Source: Streptococcus oriscaviae (GTDB lineage: Bacteria; Bacillota; Bacilli; Lactobacillales; Streptococcaceae). From it: 64,000 bases of DNA. The translations under genes and the position numbers were made by a program. Of the stretch, positions 52,089 to 60,245 are shown one piece after another (position 1 is the first letter of the stretch; each line of letters starts with the position of its first letter). The stretch lies in the NCBI RefSeq assembly GCF_018137985.1, contig NZ_CP073084.1, positions 620,001 through 684,000 on the forward strand, in the 5' to 3' direction. The notes under the pieces were generated by a model. That model did no database searches and had not been told where the DNA came from. It saw nothing but the letters and a program-made list of their open reading frames with translations.

Positions 52089-52719
52089 AGGGTCTTAGGC
52101 TTTCCATGGTCTTATCACCAATTCCGGATACATTGCTCAGGTCATCCACCGTCTTGAAACCACCGTTGGCCTCTCGATAGGCGATAATATCTGCTGCCCG
52201 CTTGGCACCGATACCAGAGATGGTTTGCAGGTCGGCCTCAGTCGCTGTATTGAGGTTGACCTTCGTATTCTTTTCACCCTGCATCGACCCTGCACTGTCA
52301 CCTTCTCTACTACCGATGATAGATACCTGCTCCTCCACTCGTGCCACATAAACCACGGCTTCATCCGTTAGTTTCTGAGCCAGATTGATGGACTTGGGAT
52401 CGGCCTCATCTGTCAGTCCTCCTGCCGCTTCGATCGCATCATTTACACGACTGCCAGCCTCCAAGCTGTAAAGCCCCGGTTCCTTGACGGCACCCTTGAC
52501 ATCCACAACCAACTGGCTTGCTTCCTCGGTCGAACTCGCTGCAAGGTCTTCCTGACTAGTGCTGGTTTGCTCTGTTTGTGGAAAATCAGTCAAGCCTGTT
52601 TGGTCTTGGGATTGGGCAGCCGGCCGGAAAAGGACGAAACTTCCTATCAACAACAAAGCCACTGCTGGCACCGATAACTGCCACTTGTATTCTTTTAGCC
52701 ATTCAATATATTTGTCCAT
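52072..52719 (-). CDS. comEA: Competence DNA receptor ComEA
   Basis: 215 aa. One N-terminal membrane anchor (LSVPAVALLLIGSFVLF), an acidic low-complexity linker, an SLBB domain (VVDVKGAVKEPGLYSLEAGSRVNDAIEAAGG), then C-terminal helix-hairpin-helix repeats (VNLNTATEADLQTISGIGAKRAADI and GGFKTVDDLSNVSGIGDKTM). It binds incoming double-stranded DNA at the cell surface. First gene of the comEA-comEC operon, normally induced by ComX; a cin-box was not convincingly found by eye. Confidence 0.95.
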   Translation of the reverse strand: MDKYIEWLKEYKWQLSVPAVALLLIGSFVLFRPAAQSQDQTGLTDFPQTEQTSTSQEDLAASSTEEASQLVVDVKGAVKEPGLYSLEAGSRVNDAIEAAGGLTDEADPKSINLAQKLTDEAVVYVARVEEQVSIIGSREGDSAGSMQGEKNTKVNLNTATEADLQTISGIGAKRAADIIAYREANGGFKTVDDLSNVSGIGDKTMESLRPYVTVD

Positions 52720-52754
52720 AAACTACCTCCACTTAGATAGTTCGAAAAAGAAAA

Positions 52755-52772
52755 AACTCGCATTTGCGAGTT
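52755..52772 (-). terminator. Terminator of plsC
   Basis: AACTCGCA / TGCGAGTT with a 2-base loop; on the minus strand followed by TTTTTTC. Confidence 0.9.
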
Positions 52773-52777
52773 CCGTC

Positions 52778-53521
52778 TTATTTATCTAACTGAGTGCTAG
52801 GTTTCCAAAAGAAACTAGCAATGTAACTAAAGGCATAGGTCAAGCCCAAGATAATAGCAACGAGCAAAAGGACAGGACCACGGTAAAGATAGGTTAACAC
52901 ATTTGGTTTTTTCTTAGTTTGATGCGATTTGGCCAAATCGTCCAGACGCTTAAATTCTGACTCAATCCGCTGGGTGACTTCCGCAACTCCCGCATCGTCC
53001 AAACGCTTGATGTCTGAAATATCAATCGGATCACCAAAGGCCACGTCGATGCGCTCACCCGCCAAGAGACCCTTGATGGTCATAGGACCGATGTAGGTAG
53101 CTGGCATCATTTTTACCTTGGCCGTTTTAGCAATGACCGCAACTCCACCTTTCAAATCTGAAGAGTGGCGGCTGCCTGAAGGAAACATTACCAGAGAGCG
53201 ATTGCTTTTTTTCAGCATATTGACAGGGTACTTGATAGCAGCTGTTCCAGGATTTTCACGGTCAATCGGAAAAGCTCCGCACTTGCTAATCCACCAACCG
53301 AACCCGCGGTCTTTGAATAGCTCCTTCTTGGCCATAAAGATGAATTGCTTGGGAGCAGCAGCATAACCGAAAAAGACCGGATCCCAAAAGGTACGATGGG
53401 GGGCAATCAAAATATAATTCTCGCTTTCAGGCAAGATTTTTTCTCGATCGTGATAATGGATATTGCCGTTAATGGCCCATAAAAGGAAGGTCAACAGACT
53501 TCGTAAGTATGAATAAAACAT
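52778..53521 (-). CDS. plsC: 1-acyl-sn-glycerol-3-phosphate acyltransferase PlsC
   Basis: 247 aa from the ATG at 53521 (MFYSYLRSLLTFLLWAIN), with an AGAGG site; the open frame before it crosses the neighbouring promoter and is not used. Acyltransferase motifs: APHRTFWDP (HX4D catalytic box), GAFPIDRENPGT, and VMFPSGSRHS. It adds the second acyl chain in phosphatidic acid synthesis. A C-terminal membrane helix (VLLLVAIILGLTYAFSYIA) follows a linker, as in streptococcal PlsC. Divergent from the tRNA methyltransferase gene. Confidence 0.93.
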   Translation of the reverse strand: MFYSYLRSLLTFLLWAINGNIHYHDREKILPESENYILIAPHRTFWDPVFFGYAAAPKQFIFMAKKELFKDRGFGWWISKCGAFPIDRENPGTAAIKYPVNMLKKSNRSLVMFPSGSRHSSDLKGGVAVIAKTAKVKMMPATYIGPMTIKGLLAGERIDVAFGDPIDISDIKRLDDAGVAEVTQRIESEFKRLDDLAKSHQTKKKPNVLTYLYRGPVLLLVAIILGLTYAFSYIASFFWKPSTQLDK

Positions 53522-53608
53522 GATACTACCTCTTCTTCTCTCAATCCCCTCTATTATATCATATTTTTTTCTGCAGAAAAGTGTTGGGCATCCGCTGTCA
53601 CATTGTGC

Positions 53609-53614
53609 TATAAT
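53609..53614 (+). promoter_or_regulatory. Extended -10 promoter of the tRNA methyltransferase gene, probably leaderless
   Basis: TGCTATAAT ends at 53614; the ATG begins at 53621, six bases later. No Shine-Dalgarno sequence. Confidence 0.6.
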
Positions 53615-53620
53615 GTTCCT

Positions 53621-54370
53621 ATGCAGAATTATCAACTACTTCAGGGAGAGCGGATTGACCAGCTGTTTTCCTCCAATATCAAGATTATTCAAAATAGAGA
53701 AGTGTTCAGTTATTCCATCGACAGCGTGCTACTTTCTCGTTTTCCAAATATCCCAGCAAAGACCAGCCTAGTGGTGGATTTGTGCAGCGGAAACGGAGCG
53801 GTCGGTCTCTTTGCCGCGACCAGAACCAAGGCAAAGATTATTCAGGTTGAATTGCAAGAACGCTTGGCAGACATGAACCGCCGGTCGATCACCCTCAACG
53901 CCTTAGAGGATCAAGTGAGCGTCATCAATGATGATTTGGCCAATCTGACCGACCACATCGAGCGGTCTCAGGTAGATCTCATCCTCTGCAACCCACCCTA
54001 TTTCAAGGTGGACGAAACCTCGAACCTCAACGATAGCCAACACTACCTCCTAGCCCGCCATGAAATTGCGACCAATTTGGACAACATTTGTCAGGTGGCC
54101 CAGCAGGTACTCAAGTCCAATGGCCGACTGGCTATGGTGCATCGACCAGACCGCTTCCTGGACATCCTTGAAACCCTCAAAAAGTACAAACTGGCACCAA
54201 AGAAAGTCCAATTTGTCTACCCCAAGGCCAGCAAAGAAGCCAATATGCTCCTCATCGAGGCTCTCAAAGATGGTTCAACCACCGGACTCAAAATCCTGCC
54301 TCCTCTCATCGTTCATGAGGAAAACGGCGCCTACACCTCCGAAATCCGGGAGATTTATTATGGAAAATAA
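53621..54370 (+). CDS. trmN6: tRNA1(Val) (adenine-37-N6)-methyltransferase-like protein (TrmN6/YabB)
   Basis: 249 aa from the ATG at 53621 ([17 protein letters not shown]). The open frame runs 18 bases further upstream, across the -10 box, so that start cannot be right. SAM-binding fold [19 protein letters not shown] and adenine N6-methylase motif [10 protein letters not shown]. Family members methylate A37 of tRNA1Val. It overlaps the GIY-YIG gene by 11 bp; the pair is conserved in Firmicutes. Confidence 0.9.
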   Translation: MQNYQLLQGERIDQLFSSNIKIIQNREVFSYSIDSVLLSRFPNIPAKTSLVVDLCSGNGAVGLFAATRTKAKIIQVELQERLADMNRRSITLNALEDQVSVINDDLANLTDHIERSQVDLILCNPPYFKVDETSNLNDSQHYLLARHEIATNLDNICQVAQQVLKSNGRLAMVHRPDRFLDILETLKKYKLAPKKVQFVYPKASKEANMLLIEALKDGSTTGLKILPPLIVHEENGAYTSEIREIYYGK

Positions 54371-54647
54371 GGCCTACTTTTATGTCTTGAAATGCGCAGA
54401 TGGCAGTCTCTACACCGGCTATACCACTGATTTGGACAAGCGCCTACTGACACATAATCAGGGCAAGGGAGCCAAATATACCCGTAGCCGACTTCCAGTC
54501 AGCCTGCTTTACTGTGAGCCTTTTTCTAGCAAGCAAGAGGCCATGAGTGCAGAAGCCCTCTTTAAACGCAAAAAGCGCCAGGCCAAGCTGGACTATATCG
54601 CTGAAAAAACTTCCCATCTCACAGATAAGGAATCCAAGCATGCTTAA
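54360..54647 (+). CDS. GIY-YIG domain protein (YazA/UPF0213 type)
   Basis: 95 aa. [38 protein letters not shown] contains the G-x-Y...Y-x-G pair, arginine and histidine of the minimal GIY-YIG nuclease fold; no other domain. Function is unproven, often described as a possible structure-specific nuclease. It overlaps the methyltransferase gene at its start and the GNAT pseudogene at its end, so three genes were translationally coupled. Confidence 0.88.
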   Translation: MENKAYFYVLKCADGSLYTGYTTDLDKRLLTHNQGKGAKYTRSRLPVSLLYCEPFSSKQEAMSAEALFKRKKRQAKLDYIAEKTSHLTDKESKHA

Positions 54648-55218
54648 ACTGTACAAACCCAATTAACAGACCACTGGTTTCGTCAACAATTCATGGCTGA
54701 CCCAGAAACCATGGCCTATAATCAAGCTTGGGGAGGAACCATTCCCTTCCCAGAATATAGTTGGCAAAAGTGGTACACTCATTGGCTTATTCAGCACGAA
54801 AACAAGCACTTCTACCGCTATCTTCTTGACACAGAAAGCCAACTCTTTGTTGGAGAAGTGGCTTACTATTATGATGCTGATTTTCAGGCCTATCTGGCTG
54901 ATATTATAGTGAATTGAGAAAGGAATAGGACAAGGCAAGTTGATGCAGATAGAACTGGAGTTCATCAAAGAGACTTAACGATGTCCTAACCTTTATTCAG
55001 TTCACTATATTATCCCAGCCCAGTACCGTGGCAAGGGTTATGGCAGGCAAGGACTTCGATTGCTTTGTCAAGCAGCCCTCTCCGCCGGAATTTCTCAACT
55101 CCAAGATTCCATTGGCCTTGATAATCCCTCGCTTGCCCTCTTTCTCAACGAAGGCTTCCAAATCATTGACCAAACATCCGAATACACTCTGGTTCAAAAA
55201 CAACTACTCACTCCTTAG
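54640..55218 (+). pseudogene. GNAT acetyltransferase, disrupted by a frameshift and a MITE
   Basis: The ATG at 54640 (MLKLYKPN) runs into a stop after eight codons. The family frame continues one base off as LTDHWFRQQFMADPETMAYNQAWGG to YLADII. It is then cut by a 105-bp inverted-repeat element (54905-55009), after which IPAQYRGKGYGRQGLRLL to EYTLVQKQLLTP resumes up to the stop at 55218. Removing the element restores the acetyl-CoA loop in frame. So there are two lesions, an early single-base deletion and the insertion, and the gene is dead unless remnants are expressed. Confidence 0.88.
54905..55009. mobile_element. Non-autonomous MITE with 13-bp terminal inverted repeats
   Basis: Ends TATAGTGAATTGA and TCAGTTCACTATA (12 of 13 paired). 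The element is 105 bp, has no ORF, and the flanking sequences join in frame if it is removed with one TA copy. TA target and size recall the RUP/IS630-Tc1-type elements of pneumococcus; the exact family is inference. Confidence 0.75.
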
Positions 55219-55225
55219 CCTCGTG

Positions 55226-55263
55226 AACCGCACCTCAAACGTTTCTAGCGACTGGGTGCGGTT
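55226..55263 (+). terminator. Terminator behind the GNAT pseudogene
   Basis: AACCGCACC / GGTGCGGTT with a 20-base loop, then TCTTTTCTTTT. Confidence 0.8.
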
Positions 55264-55281
55264 CTTTTCTTTTATCAAAAA

Positions 55282-55299
55282 ACCGGCTGAACAGCCGGT
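55282..55299 (-). terminator. Terminator of the LLM oxidoreductase gene
   Basis: ACCGGCTG / CAGCCGGT with a 2-base spacer; T6 on the minus strand. Confidence 0.85.
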
Positions 55300-55321
55300 C
55301 TGGTACTCGAACAACAAAGGA

Positions 55322-56380
55322 TTACGCCTTATTGCTCTCCTTATTTGCAAAGTAATTTCTGACAATCGGTGCTACTTCTTTTCCGTAGAGTTCGATGGCA
55401 CGAAGAACATCCTCATGCGGCATGGAGCCGATTGGCAGATGGAGGAAGAAGCGATCCAGATCTAGGGTTTCAATCGTCTGGATAATCTTTTGTGCCACAT
55501 GCTGCGGATCTCCAACAATGGTTGACCCAGCATCTGTCAGAGAGTGAAGGTATTGGCCCTTGGTCATCTGCGACCAGTGCGGGCGATCTTTTGCGATGTT
55601 GTCTGTCATCACCTTGGTAGGATGGAAATAATCAGCCACAGCCTTGTCATGGTCATCCGCTATCCAACCCCATGAATGAACAGCCACCTTGGTTTTTTCT
55701 GGAGAATGACCAGCGTTTCTAGCTACCTTACGATAAGCATCTACCAACGGTTTGAAGTGCTTAGGTGCCGTTCCAATGATGGCATAGACAATCGGCAAAC
55801 CTAGCTTAGCAATTTTGATACTGGACTCTACATGCCCCCCTGTTGCGACCCAAATTGGAAAATCATCCTGAACAGGACGCGGATATACGGGTTTATTATC
55901 AACAGACTGGGTAAACTTGCCTTCCCACTTCAGATTGGTTGCCTTGTCAATCTCCAAGAGCATGTCTAGCTTTTCATCAAACAACTCCTCATAATCCTTG
56001 AGGTCATAACCAAATAGGGGGAAAGACTCGGTAAAGGAGCCTCGCCCAGCCATAATCTCCGCACGTCCATTGGACAAGGCGTCGATGGTTGTATACTGCT
56101 GGTAGAGCCTTACTGGATCCATAGAGGACAAGATGGAAACTGCCGATGTCAGCTTGATCTGCTTGGTATTGACGGCCCCTGCTGCCAGAACAATTTCAGG
56201 TGCAGACACCGCAAAATCTTCTCGGTGATGCTCTCCAATTCCATAGACATCCAGACCCACCGCATCTGCTAGCTCGATTTCCTTTACCAGCTGGCGGATC
56301 CGCTCATCGTGGGAGTAGACTTCTCCTGTCTGTTCCAGAGGCGTTGTTTCTCCAAATGTTGAAATACCTAATTCTACCAT
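55322..56380 (-). CDS. LLM-class flavin-dependent oxidoreductase (bacterial luciferase family)
   Basis: 352 aa, TIM-barrel luciferase-like monooxygenase. VYSHDERIRQLVKEIELAD, GIGEHHREDFAVSAPEIVLAA, TSAVSILSSMDPVRLYQQ and GRGSFTESFPLFGYDL are typical of the group with FMNH2-dependent members. Substrate unknown; related proteins act in quinone, sulfonate or other detoxification. Its promoter shares a palindrome with the glutathionyl-hydroquinone reductase gene, suggesting a common stress regulator. Stands alone between terminators. Confidence 0.85.
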   Translation of the reverse strand: MVELGISTFGETTPLEQTGEVYSHDERIRQLVKEIELADAVGLDVYGIGEHHREDFAVSAPEIVLAAGAVNTKQIKLTSAVSILSSMDPVRLYQQYTTIDALSNGRAEIMAGRGSFTESFPLFGYDLKDYEELFDEKLDMLLEIDKATNLKWEGKFTQSVDNKPVYPRPVQDDFPIWVATGGHVESSIKIAKLGLPIVYAIIGTAPKHFKPLVDAYRKVARNAGHSPEKTKVAVHSWGWIADDHDKAVADYFHPTKVMTDNIAKDRPHWSQMTKGQYLHSLTDAGSTIVGDPQHVAQKIIQTIETLDLDRFFLHLPIGSMPHEDVLRAIELYGKEVAPIVRNYFANKESNKA

Positions 56381-56418
56381 GATAGTGACTCCTTTATTCT
56401 TTATGATTGTATTTTATC

Positions 56419-56428
56419 ACTAATTAGT
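56419..56428. promoter_or_regulatory. ACTAATTAGT palindrome in the LLM oxidoreductase promoter
   Basis: In the minus direction TTGTAT, 17 bp containing TACTAATTAGT, then TAAAAT (-10), so the palindrome fills the promoter spacer. The same sequence, also followed by [AG]ATAA, is at 14568-14579. Confidence 0.6.
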
Positions 56429-56464
56429 AATATATACAAGAAATCTGCTTATCTGAGCGCAAAA

Positions 56465-56488
56465 AAGACTCAGCCATAGCCGAGTCTT
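56465..56488 (-). terminator. Terminator of the lipoprotein gene
   Basis: AAGACTC-N-GC / GC-N-GAGTCTT stem, then TTTTTTGCG on the minus strand. Confidence 0.8.
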
Positions 56489-56493
56489 CTATT

Positions 56494-56904
56494 TTATTCC
56501 CATTTCTCAGGTGTCCGAAACCATTCAGCTTCTTCCTTGGTTAGTTTCAGCTGAAGGTCGCCTAGAATTGGTAAATCTTTAATGGATAGTAAATCATAAT
56601 TCTGATAAATCTCCATCGTGATTTCGTATTTCGATTGGCCTTTGAGGATAAAACGGTAGGCTAGTTGAGCATCGTTTGGAACGGCATCAAACACTTCCAA
56701 TCCTTCGACGGTGTTTTGACTAGCGTAGTCAGAAAATTTCTCCAAGACGGCTGTGTCTGTGGTTTCAAGAATTTTTTCATCATTTTCGTCATAAACTGTA
56801 ATGGTCTGTTTTTCCTGATTCGACTGCTGACTAAAAGTACTTGAACAACTAGCAAGTAAAGTCACACTTAAGAAAGCAACTAGTGCATATAAGAAACGTT
56901 TCAT
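56494..56904 (-). CDS. Small lipoprotein of unknown function
   Basis: 136 aa. Lipobox LLASC puts the lipidated cysteine at about residue 20, after a short basic and hydrophobic signal peptide. The remainder is acidic, with a beta-rich pattern (ITVYDENDEKILETTD, YRFILKGQSKYEITMEIYQNYD). I do not recognise a family. It is 30 bp downstream of the MacB-like permease gene in the same direction and may be a partner of that exporter. Confidence 0.8.
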   Translation of the reverse strand: MKRFLYALVAFLSVTLLASCSSTFSQQSNQEKQTITVYDENDEKILETTDTAVLEKFSDYASQNTVEGLEVFDAVPNDAQLAYRFILKGQSKYEITMEIYQNYDLLSIKDLPILGDLQLKLTKEEAEWFRTPEKWE

Positions 56905-56934
56905 ACTAACCTCCTCAGTAAGGAAAAAGATTAC

Positions 56935-58182
56935 TTACTCATATCGAAGGGCTTCAATTGGATCCAGTTTGGAAGCCTTATTAGCTGGAAGGACACCAAA
57001 GACGATACCAACAAAGGCTGAGAAGGCCATGCTGCCTAGTACGACAGGTAGTGAGATGGAGGACTTGATTTCAGGGCCGAGGATTTGCATAATGTTGAAG
57101 AGATAAACAACCCCCTGAGCCAAGACCAGACCAATCAAACCACCCAAGCTAGTTAAGACAATGGCTTCAATCAAAAACTGCATTAAGATATTCCCTCTGG
57201 TCGCACCCAATGCCTTACGCAAGCCGATTTCTCGAGTCCGCTCGGTCACCGATACCAACATGATGTTCATCACCCCGATACCACCAACCAGCAGGGAGAC
57301 ACCTGCTACTGATCCGATAAAGAGAGTCATTGCAGACAACTGCTGATTGATTTGATCCAGCATGCTAGATAAGTCGTAGATATCGTAGCGTGCTTCTCTC
57401 AAGCCAGTCGCCCTTGTCAAATAGTCTGCCGCTGCCCTTCCGACTTCGGAAGCTCGACTGACATCCGCCACATGGACGTAGATGGACGAGTGTTCCTTCA
57501 TACCGCTCTCGGCTGCTAATTGCGTATTGGTCATGACGGCATTTCCGCCTGAGTTCATCCCATAAAGGGCCGAACCTGCATTGGGATCCTTATAGACACC
57601 AACAACCAGATAAGCGTTGTTTTGCAGACTAACTGTTTGATTGAGAGAGGCTTCGATTGAGCCGAATAGTTTTTCAGCCAAGGCCTTGTCCAGCATGATA
57701 ATGCGTGAGAATTGCGCATAGTCATTCGCCGTGAATTTGCGCCCGGCTAAAATATCATACTGTTTGATATCAAAGAAGGTTTGACTGACACCTGTGATAT
57801 TGACATTCTCAGCTTTTTTATTTCCAAAACTGAGTTCCGCCATGGTTGAATTGCTCGTATAGTAGTTTTCAACCCCATCGATGTCCAACAAGCCTTGCAA
57901 GATAGGGCTGGTCAGATCTGGCTCTGCTTCATCTACTGGCTCTGCGTAATAGGCGGAACCAAACATCCCTGAAGAAGCTTCTGTTTCGACATAGTTAGAG
58001 AAATAGACATTGACATTTTTTTGATCACCCGCCAGCGAGTCTTCAAAATAATTTTTCATCCCATTTCCCATTGCCATGATAACAACGACGGCCGCCACAC
58101 CAAAGATAATCCCCAACATGGTCAACAGAGAACGCATCTTGTGAGCCAGGATGGATTTGAGGGCGAATTTCCAATTTTCCAT
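56935..58182 (-). CDS. ABC transporter permease, MacB/FtsX family
   Basis: 415 aa. N-terminal helix after KSILAHKMRSLLTMLGIIFGVAAVVVIMA, a large extracellular MacB-PCD domain (residues 45-280), then three helices with GGIGVMNIMLVSVTERTREIGLRKALGATRG. This four-helix plan is that of YknZ/MacB. It works with the ATPase whose stop codon meets its start, and with the HlyD-type adaptor, exporting peptides, toxins or antimicrobials from the outer membrane leaflet. Substrate unknown. Confidence 0.92.
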   Translation of the reverse strand: MENWKFALKSILAHKMRSLLTMLGIIFGVAAVVVIMAMGNGMKNYFEDSLAGDQKNVNVYFSNYVETEASSGMFGSAYYAEPVDEAEPDLTSPILQGLLDIDGVENYYTSNSTMAELSFGNKKAENVNITGVSQTFFDIKQYDILAGRKFTANDYAQFSRIIMLDKALAEKLFGSIEASLNQTVSLQNNAYLVVGVYKDPNAGSALYGMNSGGNAVMTNTQLAAESGMKEHSSIYVHVADVSRASEVGRAAADYLTRATGLREARYDIYDLSSMLDQINQQLSAMTLFIGSVAGVSLLVGGIGVMNIMLVSVTERTREIGLRKALGATRGNILMQFLIEAIVLTSLGGLIGLVLAQGVVYLFNIMQILGPEIKSSISLPVVLGSMAFSAFVGIVFGVLPANKASKLDPIEALRYE

Positions 58183-58877
58183 TATACCCCCTCCTTGCGA
58201 CGATCTTCTGTGATGATGCCATCCCGCAACACGATGGTTCGTTTAGCATAGGCTGCAATCTCCGGCTCGTGAGTAACCATGATAATGGTCTTGCCTTCTT
58301 CATTTAGCTCTGTCAAAAGCTCCATGATTTGTTGGCCAGTCTTGGTATCCAAAGCTCCTGTCGGTTCATCTGCCAGAATAATAGAAGGGGAATTGACCAA
58401 AGCCCTAGCAATCGCCACCCGCTGCTTTTGCCCACCAGATAACTCTGATGGAAGGTGGGTCATCCGCTCACCTAATTCAACTTTTTCCAAGTACTGCTTG
58501 GCCAAATCTCTGCGTTTTCCTGTCGGAACACCCGCGTAAATCAAGGGAAGTTCAACATTTTGAAGGGCATTGAGCTTGGCCAGCAAAAAGAACTGTTGAA
58601 AGACAAAGCCGATTTGGTTGTTACGGACTTGGGCTAATTTTTTCTCTGATAATTGACTGACCTCGGTATAATCCAAGACATAGTTTCCAGAGCTTGCCCT
58701 GTCCAATAAACCAATAATGTTCATCAAGGTTGACTTACCTGAGCCAGAAGGCCCCATGATGGCAAGAAATTCTCCTTCTTCGACTTCTAGGTCAATATCT
58801 TTGAGAACGCGGAGTTCCTGATCTCCATTGCGATAGCTTTTGTTGATGCCTGACAGCTTAATTAGTTGGTTCTTCAT
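58182..58877 (-). CDS. ABC transporter ATPase, MacB/LolD type
   Basis: 231 aa from the ATG at 58877 (MKNQLIKLSGINKSYRNG), which has GAGG at the right distance; an upstream in-frame start lies deeper in the adaptor gene. Walker A GPSGSGKST, signature LSGGQKQRVAIARAL, Walker B IILADEPTGALD. It overlaps the adaptor gene by 20 bp and its last base is shared with the permease start (TAATG type), so the three are tightly coupled. Energises the MacB-like permease. Confidence 0.94.
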   Translation of the reverse strand: MKNQLIKLSGINKSYRNGDQELRVLKDIDLEVEEGEFLAIMGPSGSGKSTLMNIIGLLDRASSGNYVLDYTEVSQLSEKKLAQVRNNQIGFVFQQFFLLAKLNALQNVELPLIYAGVPTGKRRDLAKQYLEKVELGERMTHLPSELSGGQKQRVAIARALVNSPSIILADEPTGALDTKTGQQIMELLTELNEEGKTIIMVTHEPEIAAYAKRTIVLRDGIITEDRRKEGV

Positions 58878-60012
58878 AGGCCTCAACCTCTTTTCCATCT
58901 TCTAGGCTGTCATTTGGAATCGTGATAACCTGATCCCCTACTGTGAGACCAGCTGTCACTTCTTGGTTGGTTGCATCAGCACTTCCTAGTGTTACTTCCA
59001 CTTTCTTAGCCTTGCCATCTACAATAGTCCAAACATAATTCTTCTCTTCTTCTGCAACCACTGCCGTTACAGGAACAAGAATAGATTTACTTGTGTTAAC
59101 AACTTCAATATTGACGCTAAATCCTTGCTTCAAAGGCCCCACTTCGCTGGTCAATGCTACTTTAAATGGATATTTAGAACCTGAGTTGCCAGATGTACCC
59201 GTCACAGCCGCTGCTTGTGAGCCCTCTGGATAGTTAGAAATGTAGCTAATCTTACCAGTCCAAGATTGTTCTGGATAGACTTTAGAAGTAATCTTCACTT
59301 CCTGATCAACAGCTATATTAGCCAAATCGTACTCAGTCAAACTGCCAGTAATCTGAAGGCTGCCTTGGTTCACCACATGTACTACCGTCTGGTTGGTGCT
59401 GGTGTTGGAGCGAGATACCGATTTGTTGACCTCAACCACTGTCCCCACAACTGTGCTGGTTACAGTCGCTTCATTCAAAGCAGCAGCTGCCTTATCTACA
59501 TTGGCTTGAGCGTCTGCGTAAGAATCATTCAAGTCTTGCAACTGCATGTCTACACTGCGCTGCGTTGAAGCCACATTGCTGTTGTCTGTTGCTTCATCTC
59601 CAGTCATGGTAACTGTTTGACCGTTGGTTTTCAAATCATGAATCTGACGGGCAACCTTATCCCGCGCCCGAACAGCTGTGTCATAAGTTGCCTGCAACTC
59701 ACTGGTATCGTATTTTACCAGAGGAGTTCCAACCTGAACTTGATCCCCTTGACCAACATAGACTGTTTCCAAATCACCCTTAGAGCCATCGTAGTAGACA
59801 TACTGCTCTTCAGCCGCTGAAACCGTTCCTGACAACAGAGTGGCTGACGCAATCGAACCTTCTTTAGCAACTGTGTATGTTAGACCAACTTCCGTATCCG
59901 TTGTAGACTGAGAACTATTCGGATTCAAAAGCAGTGCGGCCAACACCAGGGCTACTGCTACAAGACCTATACCTGAGAACAAAGCAATCTTAGCTTTCTT
60001 TGACTTAAACAT
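58858..60012 (-). CDS. HlyD/MacA-type membrane fusion adaptor of the efflux system
   Basis: 384 aa. One N-terminal membrane helix (ALFSGIGLVAVALVLAALLL), then a lipoyl half (YVGQGDQVQVGTPLVKYDTSEL), a coiled-coil hairpin (YDTAVRARDKVARQIHD to NDSYADAQANVDKAAAALNEA), a second lipoyl half (STVVGTVVEVNKSVS) and beta-barrel with VKITSKVYPEQSWTGKISYIS. It resembles YknX/MacA. In Gram-positives these extend into the wall and modulate the MacB-like permease. First gene of the operon, read away from gor. Confidence 0.9.
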   Translation of the reverse strand: MFKSKKAKIALFSGIGLVAVALVLAALLLNPNSSQSTTDTEVGLTYTVAKEGSIASATLLSGTVSAAEEQYVYYDGSKGDLETVYVGQGDQVQVGTPLVKYDTSELQATYDTAVRARDKVARQIHDLKTNGQTVTMTGDEATDNSNVASTQRSVDMQLQDLNDSYADAQANVDKAAAALNEATVTSTVVGTVVEVNKSVSRSNTSTNQTVVHVVNQGSLQITGSLTEYDLANIAVDQEVKITSKVYPEQSWTGKISYISNYPEGSQAAAVTGTSGNSGSKYPFKVALTSEVGPLKQGFSVNIEVVNTSKSILVPVTAVVAEEEKNYVWTIVDGKAKKVEVTLGSADATNQEVTAGLTVGDQVITIPNDSLEDGKEVEAYEEPTN

Positions 60013-60154
60013 ATACTTCTCCTTTTCTTATACACAGACATTATTTTCTTGTGTTATCTAAATAATACATCAATACAAAACAAATTGCAAGTATTTATGT
60101 CACTATCTTACAAAAAAATAAAAAAAAATAGCATCCAAAAACCAAGATTTACGG

Positions 60155-60220
60155 CTTACAATTTTGTAAGTTTGACTAGCGTAGCGGATTTTTGCAGGAA
60201 TTTTGCATTTTCGATAAAAT
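60155..60220 (+). promoter_or_regulatory. gor promoter with upstream palindrome
   Basis: -35 TTGCAG (60192-60197), 17-bp spacer, -10 TAAAAT (60215-60220). The palindrome CTTACAA-TT-TTGTAAG (60155-60170) is centred about 65 bp upstream of the start site and may bind an unidentified regulator. Confidence 0.55.
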
Positions 60221-60245
60221 AATAAAAAAAGAAAAGGTAGAAATT

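Noticed and set aside
55028..55465. 145-residue plus-strand frame across the GNAT remnant and the LLM gene
   Set aside because: It crosses two terminators and the antisense of the LLM gene and is out of frame with the acetyltransferase.
60155..60170. CopY operator before gor
   Set aside because: The palindrome CTTACAA-TT-TTGTAAG has a spacing different from the TACA-N2-TGTA copper box, and no copper genes are near.
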